Source: Pisaster brevispinus (taxonomy: Eukaryota; Echinodermata; Asteroidea; Forcipulatida; Asteriidae). Taken from it: a stretch of 64,000 nt of DNA. The notes beneath the pieces were generated by a model. That model was not told the DNA's origin. It saw nothing but the letters and a program-made list of their open reading frames with translations, and searched no databases. Positions 12,991 through 24,725 of this stretch are shown in pieces. Location of the stretch: contig JAMKCF010000008.1 in assembly GCA_023634235.1 (NCBI GenBank), forward strand, positions 5,461,001 to 5,525,000. The letters run 5' to 3'. Made by a program: the position numbers and the translations under genes. Positions within the stretch are counted from its first letter, which is position 1; each line of letters begins with the position of its first letter.

Positions 12991-13148
12991 AAACATCGTT
13001 TGAGCCTGATTTCATTAGATCTTACGCTCACGACTGGCTGATGTCGGTGCCATCCCGCACCTGGGCAAGGTGCGCGAGCCGTAGTCAGGCTAATTGACGC
13101 GCTCAGCCCAACCAGAAGTAATTTCCCCCCTGTTCGTCCGCTACGACG

Positions 13149-13180
13149 GAGAGAGAGAGAGAGAGGGAGAGAGAGAGAGA
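13149..13180. repeat. (GA)n microsatellite
   Basis: GA dinucleotides over 32 bases with one GGG interruption. Three overlapping Leu/Ser-rich minus-strand frames across it are repeat artefacts. Confidence 0.95.
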
Positions 13181-13876
13181 AGAGCGAGGCGAGCACCGCA
13201 AGTTGGCCGTATCAACTCCGGGTGATAATCGAAGGGGACCGGTCGGCCCCGGTAATATGTTCTTCTCTGATCTGGCATTAGTAGGGAATGACAAGTAAGG
13301 CATGACGGTTTATTGACGGGCACAGTGAACTCATAAATTCATCTTTCAACGGAAACAGGTATAAAACTTACAGGGGGAAAAAAAAAACCGAATTACTTCA
13401 TACCACAAGGCAACAACATAAAGTTATGATAGTATAAGAAGGAATCATAAGAAGGAAGTGTCAATATTATACGAGTGTCACTTGTTTTGGAAATTCACAC
13501 TTTGGACGTTAATGTTCATAGAATTTTGAATGCAATGTAACCACGTGACCACGAAGAAAAATGTACTCAATTTTGTGTGTGTGTTGTAACTCTAAACTGA
13601 CATTTTGATAAAGTGGCCGACGGACTGAGCAGTGGACACATTCATGTTCTGTAGGCTTTCGAGAAGTCGCCGGGTTTTAATTTGGTCTCGGGTCTCCCTG
13701 AATATTAAAGAATAGGCCTACCATAGCATTGACTCAATATGGACCGTGGCTTAACAACAGCATCGCTGGCATTGTACCTCTGAAACGCATCTGCCATCTT
13801 TGTCTCATTTCATACGCATGACATTCGTATAAACAATGTCATCGATTCCCAACCCGCGTGCAGAGGAACCTGTCTA

Positions 13877-13902
13877 TTTTTTTTTTTTTTTTTTTTTTTT
13901 TT
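13877..13902. repeat. poly(T) tract, 26 bases
   Basis: Uninterrupted T run followed by GG. Confidence 0.96.
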
Positions 13903-14784
13903 GGTCAAGCCTCGGTTTGGTCGTATAACTACTCACGGGAAAACAGAACAAAATGGCGGCAGGTTTTTGTGATATTGGCCATACCTCCATGGTAGGACGA
14001 ACGCAGTTTTGCAAGCATGCTCTCTATGTTAACCGAGTGTTACAACACGGAGTCTGAGCTTACGAGCAAATAACGGCATCTGTCCGCAATCACGTTATGT
14101 AGTACGTTGTCGCGAGAACCATACATGGAGTCACGAGCTACATTACTAGTTGTGTATAATGTTCACAACCAGTAATATTGAATACAACATCTGACCTACA
14201 TTTGATGGCAGTGTGGGAACTCACAAACACATGGAATATAACAACAACAACAACAACAATACACAGCTATCACTCAGTCAAAACTCACGCCGCCCCGAAA
14301 GGGAACTGCAACCCAAGCCGATTTCAAACTTGTGCAGAAACATTACGAAACCGTCAACTTGAGTTTAAATAAAGTGATGTTTATGCTATGAACTAACCTT
14401 GCGCCGAGTTGTCGATGATCGGACCGCTGGAGTCATGGCAAGAACAAGACTCCGGATACCTGTCAACAGTGCGGGAATGTTCGATCTTTAAACAGCTCCC
14501 CTTGGCCTGGGGTGTAAAGGACTGCCGGCAGACTGTTGAGGTGGGAGAGTCACCTCTTAGCCCTCGTAAGAATCGTTCAAAGTTGAGATAAAAAGAGCCC
14601 AGAATAGCCCCCCCAAAACCTCGCAGGTGTCTACCCGGGTCGTCTGCAGAAGCAAAAATATACGACTAGGATGGAAACCGAGTGATTATATATACAAGAG
14701 TGTTAGCTGTTTAGACGAGGCTTGGCTGGGGACACACTGGGGTCGAAACAAGATACCTGGTGGAGTAAAATGGGGGAAAACAAA

Positions 14785-15399
14785 CTAGAAATTACTGTGA
14801 AAGAAAAAACTACAGGGCTGTTGTGATGCCGGGTTTATGAAAATAGCATAGGAGGGACAAGAAAAACACTTGGGCAGCGTAACGAGTAAAGCTACCGCGC
14901 CGGTTCGCCCGCTCAGCGCATACAATGCGTTTAGCGTAGCGTATAATAATTGTGGTGTATACCGACCCTGTTTGCTCGCTGAGCATTCTGTGTTTTTGCT
15001 TTCTTGGTTTTTCCCCCCTCGCACCAGCAGCTGGCAGGCTCGAGGCATATCCAGAAAAACCCTAGGGGGAATTCGACTCTTTCTGATGGTTATTCTTAAG
15101 CGAACAAAGTGCAGGAAAATGCCAATATAGGCAGAAAAGTGGAGGTTATATTCTGTCGTGTTCGTTTCCATGTCATTGTGAAACGGTTGTTCGTTCCCTC
15201 GTGAGAACAGTAAAGACGTGGAGGAGACGACCTTCGGAGGATTTCCAATCTTGTCTCTAACAATCGCACGGAAATGGTGGAAAACGCTGCTCGGTAAACG
15301 AAGACCTCTGTTGGGAAGGACCGGGTGACGAGTATTGTTTAGTTTGCTGTTTCTACCTCCATGGTAGGAGGGATGAAAAAAAGAAAAAAAAGAACACAA
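14785..15399 (-). other. unrecognised 204-codon open frame in a CpG-richer block
   Basis: This is the longest non-repeat frame in the window (204 codons, minus strand). The product has no domain, signal peptide or zinc-ligand pattern that I recognise. It has mixed hydrophobic and Ser-rich patches, e.g. ALSGRTGAVALLVTLPKCF. An 86-codon frame is open on the plus strand inside it. The DNA is CpG-richer than its surroundings and holds an E-box, CAGCTG, near 15031. A conserved non-coding block, a TE fragment or a real small gene are all possible. No TATA box, splice site or poly(A) signal fixes it. Confidence 0.13.
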
Positions 15400-15729
15400 G
15401 ATGCTGCGCCAGCATCCGCAATATATCTATTCAATAGTTTAATATTGGCTGGGGTAGAACCGTACATGGTCTTTTCTATGGTGTGGCTATAACATGATGG
15501 AGATGGCAATAATATGCAGCTTCTTTATTACGATAATTTTTGTTAGGCAAACACTTGTTTTCTTAGCTCCTCTGTCGGTATATTTTTCGCCTATTTTTTT
15601 CCCCCTCGCCTGGAAGGTTATTGCTATGGATGGCAAAGATTTGGTTTGGTTGTTGATTACACATTAGAGTCAATGTGGTGAGAAGGTTACTTTAGATCAT
15701 GCTGTGTGATCTCTCTGTAGGTGACTGAC

Positions 15730-16010
15730 ACTTCTGAAAATGTCACTTGAACCGCCGTGACACGCGTAGACGGCTGTGCAGTAGATTAGTGCAACTTTGG
15801 TCGAAAAAAGGCGGGCTTTTGTCGTCTGTTTGCGGACAGCTTAGGGTACTTTGTCAACTCTGGTCACATCATGCATAATCGTGGGCCGCGCGCGTGGCGA
15901 TCTGCATTCACTTGCGCGGGGACGAAACTCGACTAACGTTTTGTGATGGTTCGACCGAGCGCCGGTCCCGCAGTTACTAATAAGCACAGCGAGTCATGCA
16001 CGAGAGATCC
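15730..16010. promoter_or_regulatory. CpG-rich block, possible regulatory sequence
   Basis: This is one of the CpG-densest patches of the window (GGGCCGCGCGCGTGGCGA near 15881, several CGCG and CGAC strings). It has no open frame of note. It could be a CpG-rich conserved element or an unmethylated regulatory site; that is inference from composition only. Confidence 0.18.
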
Positions 16011-18070
16011 ACTTTTATTCCTGTAATCTTCAAGCCAAGTGGTTGAGAGCAACGCGACCAGCGGATGAAATCTAGAAGTGATCCTGGGAGTTAATCATTG
16101 CAGTCGAGGTGTTCAATATCACAACAAACATCGACTCAGAACAATAGGGTGAAAGAACATCACTAACGTCCCCCTGAATGGCACAGGCACAATTTTAGAC
16201 TTAGCGCCATGAGTATGCAAACACCACTGGTAAATAACAGCATTAGTATGTGCGTGCATAACAGCGGCAGAAACACTTCCAAGCAAATGGGGGGCAATAT
16301 GTTCACTTGTTCTCGCCAATATTTCAGATGTAATGCAGACGGGGGAAGATAATATGGAAGACCATGGATCATTATTATGAATCACCGGGAAGAGCATGGC
16401 TAGCACGCCACATTTGGGCTCTTATAAAAACAAATTAAGAAAGATTAAGAAAAGAGAAAGAGAAGAAGAAGAAGAAAAACAAAACATCCACTTAAAAACT
16501 AAATACATGGAGTTCTCAAACCCGAACAAGAATCTAATTAACTAGGCCCGAAAATTGAAATTTGAAGTTCATAATATCACATTCTTATAGCACATTACCA
16601 TTCAGTTACTTACAGAAGACCGAACTCAAGATCACAATGTCTGCATCATCACACTCCTGCTTTAATAGGCCATATTTTCAAGTGTCAAAACTTAACCGTG
16701 ATCATCACTGGGAAAACATTGCGCACGTTTTAAAGGAAACTAGTGTTTTCTTATAATAGTGAGACCGCGCGTTCTGAGTCGGTCCTGCGTGTGTGTCTGC
16801 AATCTGAATGTTGTAGTGTTTCATTGAATATCGCACGTCCAGAAAATAGGTATAGCGCTGGCAAAGTTATTTTTCGAACGTGACAAAATTACAAGCAGCA
16901 TAATTTCTCCAGTCTTGCATTAGATTAACCTCAGCTTTCCAATGTAAAGGGAACGAAATGACAACCGATTGTTCAACTGATATGTTCAAATCTCACACGA
17001 TCGACGTCTTTGAACACCCCGGGGGCATGCTAGGCACAAGAACGTTTCGCTCCTTCTTCTACGCAACCGTTCTTCTTGTTACACGAAATGACAACCAATT
17101 TATTCTGTTTTCCTTTTCTACATACATTCTCGCATTCAGTAATACTCTTATGCAAATCGTGCCTAAACGGTGTTTATATATATATATTTTTTTATTCAAA
17201 TCGCACGGTACATATGCACTCTTAACAATCAACCATCGCCGGGAAGCACAGTGCCGTGGAGTGGAAAAGAATTGTTCGTGTTTCTGTTTGTTGTTGTTGT
17301 TGTTTTTTGTTTTTTTTCACTAAACATATTGTTGGTAACTTTCACAGTGTTTGCTTTCATGGCTTGTTACGTGACAAGCAACAATGGCATATTTTGGCAT
17401 ATACTTTTTTTATTATTTTGTTATTGTTATTGTTATTTAATTTTTAAAACATTATTTAAAAGTTTTAAAATGAAGAACACGATGGCCCTAAATGCAAACA
17501 TACAAATAAGTACATGAACTAAAACACAATCAAAATAAAAATGAAATATGGGCCCATTGAATTGCAAGAGAAACTCTAACGCTTTTCGCGACCGTCGGTG
17601 CGTTGGGTGTAATAGCCACGTCAAACTTACGAAAGTGTATCAAATGAACTTGTTAAATTCTCAAATGGTCCTTCCACTGGCATAATATTTCGAGGTCCGA
17701 AAGATATATTCTTGTCCTTGAAGAGAGATTCGACGAAGATTCTGTACATCCCCTGTCGAGATCAATAGTTATTAAATCATAACACACTCAGTCGCTTGAT
17801 AAACCACGGGAAAGACGACTGTAAGAAAGGCTACACAATACAACCACTCAATATGGTGACGGTATCAAGGGCTTGAGCCCGCAGGCAGTGTAGGCGAGTG
17901 AAGAAGGATAGCATATCGGGATGGCTGGGCCCGTTTAGTCGTTGGCTGATCGTCCCCCGACATAAAAAACCAAGACGCGGACCCGCCGCTGCGGCTTTAT
18001 AACGTGGCATATATCCACATGCCACAATTAATTCTAGGGATAGAGACACACGGGTCGCTCTCCCCCCTCC

Positions 18071-18109
<39 letters not shown>

Positions 18110-18569
18110 TGGTCGGCGGGGATACTTTCTCCTCTGCGCAGGTGGCAACTTACAACAACGCTGGATACATTTCCAAGGGATTGATTTCCAGAAAGGAAGA
18201 GCTCGGGACAGGCAATAATTATTTAATGAAGTTTCTGATTTCTATTTCCTGAAATTATTTGATTAAAATTGGAAGGGTGCAGGATAACAAATATGACATG
18301 TAAATAAAACCGTTTAACCATCGATTTGATCAATTGATACGACGTAACGCTGTAAGTGCGACCGCTGCATGTGGACTGCTACTTGATTCAGTTTCACAGC
18401 TTGGATCATTTCAACTGCAGGGTCAGAACATTTCTATCCGCTTTCATTCTTCACTCTGTCCTTATTTGATTAAGTCTGCATTTGTCTTACTCGTATAGGT
18501 CATCGTTACATCGTAACAACTTAATGAAGTTGTTAATGGGTGATTTTATTACTCGAGTCGCCATATGTT
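16011..18569. other. gene-free stretch with microsatellites
   Basis: No recognisable gene. It holds AAG repeats near 16460-16477, a TTG repeat near 17286-17305, an AT run near 17176-17190 and the (CT)n tract listed separately. The 121- and 115-codon frames at 16958-17517 are Phe/Val/Tyr-rich translations of T-rich repeats, not supported genes. Confidence 0.55.
18072..18107. repeat. (CT)n microsatellite
   Basis: CT dinucleotides over about 36 bases, bordered by C-rich sequence on the left. Confidence 0.96.
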
Positions 18570-18934
18570 TTAAGGGAGGGGATACTTAATCCAAAAATTA
18601 ATGACCATACAAAAATACTTGGTAAAGAACACTGGAGAGCTGTTGATATTATAAAACATTGTCAGAAACGACCCCATTTGAAGTAATGTAGTTTTAGAGA
18701 AAGAGGGATTTTCCCACAATTCAGGCATGAAGCCTTTCTCAGGCATCTGAAAACACATAATTCTATATGCAACAACGGTGTTTTGTTTTGTTTTTTTCAT
18801 TATTTTCTTGCAACTTTGGTGACCAATTGCGCCCAATTTGTTACATGTATATGTTTGTTATTTTATGCAAATGCTGGGATACACCAGGTGGAATACTGGT
18901 CTTTGACAATCACCATAAGTACACACTGCCTATA
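18570..18934 (+). mobile_element. non-autonomous inverted-repeat element (MITE-like), copy 1
   Basis: The element aligns with the reverse complement of 19400-19712 through a shared core: TTGGTAA, then GTTGATA, TATAA and GTAGTTTTAGAGAAAGAGGGATT-like sequence in order. Its right end reads, in reverse complement, AGGCAGTGTGTACTTATGG. Its left end, GGGAGGGGATACTTAAT, is a degenerate partner, so the termini are inverted repeats. There is no transposase frame. From memory the family resembles foldback elements common in sea-star genomes; that identity is unverified. Confidence 0.65.
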
Positions 18935-19399
18935 AGAGTAAATTATCATTTACTAAGCACGATACGTCGTTTTACAAATAGATCTTAGCTACTAGCAAAA
19001 AGGAAGTACAAGCCAGGTAACAAGCAGATACAAGCAATAAACAGCCTAGCAGATTGTATGTTTTGTTGCTCATCGAACGTGTGTGCTTGAGGCTGAGTGA
19101 AATCTCACCAAGAATACACCCATTTATAAACCACTGCGGAAAGTATGATTCCAAAAACTAACAAATAAACGTATAAATTACTCAGTTTTCAAGAACACAT
19201 AATAAACATTTAATTCGTCGTCATATCAAATGAATAAAGACGTCAGTGCGGAAGCATTGGTATCAGCATCTCTTCTCGACAAAAAAAAAATTGTAGCATT
19301 TGATTATAATATTAACCTGAAGGGCAAAGTATAACTTCTCGATTGTTTTTTAGCCACTTGATTGTTTTATATCCAATATGAATGTAAATATATAGACAA

Positions 19400-19712
19400 T
19401 TAATAATATGTGAAAATTGTACTTCAAAAGGTGGTAGCGTTTTTGAGATATCGCCGAAAATCTGGAGTGGTTATGACCGCGCAGGAAGAATAGTCTGTAA
19501 ATGGGACACAGAATCTGAGAAACGTTTCATGCAGGAACGTTTCTCAGATTGAATTTTTTTAGAATCCCTCTCTCTAAAACCACTTTCCTTAAAAGGGAAC
19601 CGTATCTCCAAATATTATACATTATCAACAACTACAGTACTTCTTACCAAATAGGTTTTTTTATGGTTATTTATTTATGGTTAATTACTACAGTTGTACA
19701 CTCTGCCTTTAA
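19400..19712 (-). mobile_element. non-autonomous inverted-repeat element (MITE-like), copy 2
   Basis: This is a diverged copy of the element at 18570-18934 in the opposite orientation, about 470 bases away. Its outer end, in reverse complement, reads TTAAAGGCAGAGTGTAC and matches the AGGCAG-GTGTAC terminus of copy 1. The middle contains a perfect 15-bp hairpin at 19512-19550. The inner boundary near 19400 is uncertain. No coding capacity. Confidence 0.6.
19512..19550. repeat. perfect 15-bp-stem hairpin inside the MITE-like element
   Basis: The left arm AATCTGAGAAACGTT (19512-19526) and the right arm AACGTTTCTCAGATT (19536-19550) are exact reverse complements around a 9-base loop. It is probably the foldback centre of the element. 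The stem is too short for a typical animal pre-miRNA. Confidence 0.9.
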
Positions 19713-22700
19713 CGTAGAATAACGACATAAACTGAATCTATTTACGCCACTTTAACATAAAGCACCGGATAGGAAGGTTCATAGCAACGGTGGAACACTT
19801 TGAGAATCCATTTTGGAAATTCAAACTCATCTTAAAGGGATTATTGTAGTGTTGTGGTCTGAACTCTGACACTGTACAGAGGGTAAAGGTTCGATTGGAA
19901 TAGTCATGTGACTGTCAATACCGAGATCAAGTTGGAAAACAACTTCAAGAATTTTGAATCGCAATGACAACACTTCAGTCACAACGATGAAACCATAGAA
20001 CACGGGTTCTTGCTCTGTGATGAAACTAAAGGTTCAGCTAATCCTGAAGAAGAAGAAGGGGAAAAAAACCCCACAAAAAACACCACCATCACCTCGCTAT
20101 ACAAGTAGACTTCAAAAGTGAAAAAATAATTGACATCTCTTTTCTTTGCCTTCCGGAGGGACGACATGTTAAGGGTTGCTGAATGGATCTCTCAGACGCT
20201 GGCAGCTTCGTATTAGGCTGTAATGAAGCGTCTATATGGTTGAAGTTTCACACTAGTCGGAAATGGCAGCTATTTTTAATGCAGGTTTTGTCTCCCACGC
20301 CCTTATCTTGGGAAATGACGAACTCACGTCATCGGATGTCTCCCACTGGTATTTCCCTCAATTCGAAACGGTAGGAAAATAATACAAAAGTTGAACATTT
20401 TATGTGCTGGAGAGAATGAGCTGTTTGCGATAAAAACCAAAATCAAGCAATGGTGGAAACAAAAAGCTTGTATTTGTTGAACACTGCTATTTCCGTGGGG
20501 GCTTTCACACTTCCTGTATAGGGATAATTGTAATAGGTGCCGACATTTCCATGAAACATTAGTACAGCCCCATCGCAGTATTTGAAAGTTCTCTTGAAGA
20601 TGAGCAAAGCATACTGAAGACGAGCAGAGAATACTGTTCGAAACGTCGAGACCACAACGGCTCTTTCCAGAGCCGACACTCCTTCCAAACTACCCACAAG
20701 TTTACAAGTTATAGTTACTACTTCTTATTATCCACAACGTGCAAAGCTTCAAACATACATCACTTGGACGGGTTGGTAAAATTGAGGTAAAATGTGACAT
20801 ATAGTCAGACGTAATTTATTTAGAATTAACAATAACAGTAATAGTAATACTACAAAATAATAATGATGATGGTAATATAAATTGCTGACGTTGCCGTCAA
20901 AAACCTCCACTTTGAAATTATAATAACGAACCATGTACTTTTCCTCACAAACATGACAGTCGTTATTGGACAAAATTGCATGTTTTACTAGTTTTGGTTT
21001 TATCTGAAGAGACAAACCCTAACAATATTAAGTGGGGGGGGGGGGTACAATAAACTCTACAATAATGGGCTAACTGCTTAAACATGTCTGGGGCCTCTCT
21101 TTTTTTTTTTTACAAACAGCAATAACTATCGGCCTGTAACAGTTAAGGATATGGAGAACCCAAACCGACGTCGGTGCGGTGAAATCATATCAATCCATTA
21201 CACTGAAAACAATAACAACTCAATGACACACAAGCTTGAACTGGTCACCACTATTGATATTGAACATGCCAAAATTACAATGGCATCTCTACGCGAATCA
21301 AAGTCAGCCCAACGCTGTAATTTACCCTCTAATTAAATTGAATTCCCATTTGTCTTCCAGTGGGGCAAACTTTATAGAAACGATGTCATATTTTGTTTGA
21401 TATTCTTGTGCTTGTAACTTGACTCTCGATGGGCTTTACTTAACAACTACTGATGGGACTGAACTGTAAATAGGCCTACGCGGCGGCACCGCCCTGACAC
21501 GAGAAATGAACTCAGTTAAGAATGCCTCACTTGTGATTCTTCCTGACACCAATTACAATGATTAAAAAATGATAATAGTCCAAGATAAAAATAAAATCTA
21601 ACAAAGTGACAGTTAAATCTCCGTCATTAATGAAAAAAAAAAAAAAAAAAAAAGAGAGAGAGAAAGAGAAAAAAACCAAAAACAAAATCAAGTTTGTTTT
21701 CTAATACGGCAACAAATCCGGTGTAATTTTGGCGCCGATTCTCGTGCAATTATCGCAATGCCCCCTTGTCTCTCTGTCTATGGCTTGGGTCTTACACAGC
21801 ATGCTGTGTAATCTATGACGACGAGCCTTACCCATCAAGGTTAAAGCGTACATAAGAGAAGATCGAACGCATCAAACTCCTTTACCATCCTCTGTCTTCT
21901 ACTCTTTTTAATTAATGGCTTCGTATCCCCGTCCAAGGTCGTACTCAAAAGGAAGGGATCTTTTAATTTCTAAAAAAGGGGTTGGCATGATGGGAGTAAG
22001 TCTTTATAACAACAGCCCGTCCGTGAGGAAGGCTTACTTATCTCTCGTTGTGAAAATAGGAGTGCGGTCCATGGGTGCGTCACAGACAGCATATACATTT
22101 TGGCTTATGGCTGGAGTAGTTTAAGTCTCCATTACAATTATTGTCCATAGGATTGTTAGATTGTGAACTTCTCAGTAGCATTTTGACGAAGATGGGATGA
22201 GAATTTTTAGATTGTTTTTACTACTATTATTTTATATATATATATATAGATTTCCAGTGTTTGGGCCCGTAGTCTTCTAAGTTACAGTGTAGCAATGCCA
22301 AAGTTTGCTCATGCGATAAGAGTTACAGTCCATGTGTACTTTAAACTTTGACTAACTCGTGGTAACGGTTTGTGATCTATTGTTTTTTTAATTTTATTTT
22401 ATTACAATTTTTACTTGTTTATGTTTATGCACCGATTTGGTTGGTAGTATACGTTTATTTAGGAATGAAAAGGTCGCAAGAGACAGCAGCGGAGCCAAGA
22501 GAAGGAGCAACCCCCAGAGATTAACGTGACCAATGATCTTTACATTTAGACAAGAATCCTGGTAGAGACATGTGATGGAGAGTGCAACTTATCTTGCATA
22601 ATATTGCATCGAATTTTACTTTTGGGCGTCGGCATACAGAAAGAAGATAAATCTTTATAACAAATGTTTTCCTTGCCTAATATTTCAAGCTTTAAATGAA

Positions 22701-22730
22701 ACAAAACACGTTGAAATGTTACAAATAGAT
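19713..22730. other. gene-free stretch
   Basis: No recognisable gene. It includes copy 2 of the PLE/SINE-like repeat, a G run at 21034-21045, an A/GA tract at 21633-21670, an AT repeat at 22233-22248 and TAGGCCTA at 21471-21478. Confidence 0.55.
20592..20770 (+). repeat. PLE/SINE-like repeat tail with hammerhead-like motif, copy 2
   Basis: The second copy of the repeat at 359-505. Upstream of the shared GGCTCT/AGAGCC hairpin is CTGAAGA (20614-20620), a stem GAGCAG/CTGTTC (20622-20627 with 20634-20639, one G-T pair), then GAAAC and GTC. This order resembles the core of the hammerhead ribozymes of Penelope-like elements. An extra C after CTGAAGA departs from the active consensus, and a second TTGAAGATGAG just upstream suggests a small duplication. 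No reverse transcriptase frame is present. Confidence 0.5.
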
Positions 22731-23130
22731 TTATAACGCGATCGAAAAATCCTAAATAAATACGAAATCAAGTGTCATCAGAGCTCCGTCTGCACAAACA
22801 CGTCAATTTACTAATTGATTAATTTGCACACTCGTGTACAAACGACAACTGAGCTTTTGTTCTCTGTGGAGAGCCAAGAAACTTGACCGTTGAAAGCGGT
22901 TTCGATCACGATTAAGGCAGCCTTCCCGATCCAGGCCACACACAGCAGACTTTGCAAGCCTCAGTGCTAATCCCTAAATGTGATTAGACGTCAATGAATA
23001 GTAATAGGCGTTTAATCCATTCTGGGGGATTAACTAGCGTCATAATGACGTCTCTATCAATGGAAATTAGAAGCAAACTTAAGCGGTTTTTCATTAACTT
23101 GATGGATTGGTGAAGTTGGATTGTTAAAGC
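22730..23130. promoter_or_regulatory. candidate enhancer: homeodomain-motif cluster
   Basis: Repeat-free, with only short frames. It contains the paired-type dimer site TAATTGATTA (22812-22821) and three K50-homeodomain sites: TAATCC at 22968-22973, TAATCC at 23013-23018 and GGATTA at 23027-23032. A near-palindromic CRE-like CGTCAT-A-ATGACG lies at 23038-23050. Several TAAT and GATTA strings are nearby. TAATCC is the known Otx/Gsc/Pitx preference. Enhancer function is inference. Confidence 0.35.
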
Positions 23131-24725
23131 GGAAACGGTCCGTTGAAATCAGAAGACGGGCTGGCAATGGGCGATTGGGTTAAAACAGCACTTCTGTGGT
23201 TTCAATTTGGTTAGACCTCTACCGCTATCATAGTCATTATAGAATGTAACTTGTTCTTTTTGTTTGATTCCTCCCTCTTAAGTAATTTATCCATCCAAAA
23301 ATAAAATTGCCAATGACATTAGTTATTCGGGAGCTTCAATAAAATAGATCCCGTAAAATAAATAACCACCAGTAAGACAACAAGCCATGCAAATCGGTGA
23401 ATTCCATTGACTCGTCACAGAATCCTCCAAACAGTGCCGAAGTCAGAATCCGAGTCCGATTTGTGACTTGGAAGGAGGGAGATGGGGGAAAATTACCCGG
23501 ATGTGGATGTGATAATGGGACTTCTGCTTCACTCCACTACGTTGGGCCAACTTATGAAAATCCAACCATTTTATAAGGAAAACAAGTGTATGTTTCAACA
23601 TAAATATGAAAGAAAAATCACAAAACAAAATAACACATATTGTTTTCAGACGCTCATCTTGGTTTTAGTTTTAGTTTTGCTCGTGAAGGCTTTATGGTCA
23701 TGGATGTGGTTAAGTAGTCGGTAAAGTACTCTGTGTGAATTGCAGGTGAAATTTATGATGTCCACTTTGATTTTCACTTACAAAACAGGAGATCAAGTTA
23801 AGAGTAAAAACGAAAGGAAAATAAACGACTTTCTAGTGACAGCATGTATTTGCTGACTTTGAAATATAAGTATACTAGGTACATAGGATGGGCGGAGTTT
23901 GCTAGGATGGGAGGGGCGTAATAGAACGGATTACAAATACACACCGCAAAGACCGGGGTGTTCAAGTTGACACCATTAGTGTTGTCACATCTTGATACCG
24001 AAGAGAGAATCACATTTTAACATCTAAGTGTGTTAAAATAGCATAAATGTAGGCCTAGTTGTTTTTTGCAGAAATTTGTGTTATTTTAACACCCTATGGT
24101 GTAAACCTTGATTCTGTTTTGGTATCTATATGTTACAACACCCACAATGTCTAACCCCAGTGTAGTTATTTATATTTCTGGTCTCCGCATATTTGATTAA
24201 TTTCAATGACTAAATTGAAACAAGTGGCCCACGGGTCAAATACAATGAAAAGTATGTTATTATAATTATTAGAAGAGGCACTCGGTTATCCGCTTTAATG
24301 ATATTCCTCGAGTTGCATATTCTGGTAAATGCTTTTTTTTTCGTTATGAAAGCGCAAGATAAACGGTCGACCAGTTTTCGAACACCGAAAACAGAAACGG
24401 GATTATACTTTAAAATCTCGAGTCTGCTCACTCTTGATCCTCACACATTCTACTCCAATAAATAGCGCCTTGCGGTAGTGTGCACATGTACTATGGCAAA
24501 CCCTCAGATTCATGTAATTGCATGTAAAGGTCACCACGGAACCAGACTATTTCCCGCACAGCCTCGTTTCAGTTACATTGATTTAAATAGAATGGCAACA
24601 TTTCTTTCTCTATGGTTTAACCATACACCCTCTGAATTCGTTTGAATTGATATATATCATGGTATTTGTCTTATTAAACGGTTTAACCTTTTAATGTTAT
24701 TATAACGGTGAAACTATCTTGTAAT
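23131..24725. other. gene-free stretch
   Basis: No recognisable gene. TAGGCCTA lies at 24050-24057 within sequence rich in GTGTTAAAAT/TTTTAACAC strings (about 24010-24110), which may be a small degenerate inverted repeat. Frames are at most 80 codons. Confidence 0.55.

Larger units (their letters stand above)
12991..14784. other. gene-free stretch with simple repeats
   Basis: No recognisable gene. It contains the (GA)n and poly(T) tracts listed separately, an AAC repeat at 14240-14260 and one copy of TAGGCCTA at 13713-13720. The sequence from about 14400 to 14650 is CpG-richer, without a supported gene. Confidence 0.55.

Noticed and set aside
16958..17517. Overlapping 121- and 115-codon hydrophobic frames, possible membrane protein
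   Set aside because: Both are Phe/Val/Leu/Tyr-rich translations of T-rich microsatellites in different phases.
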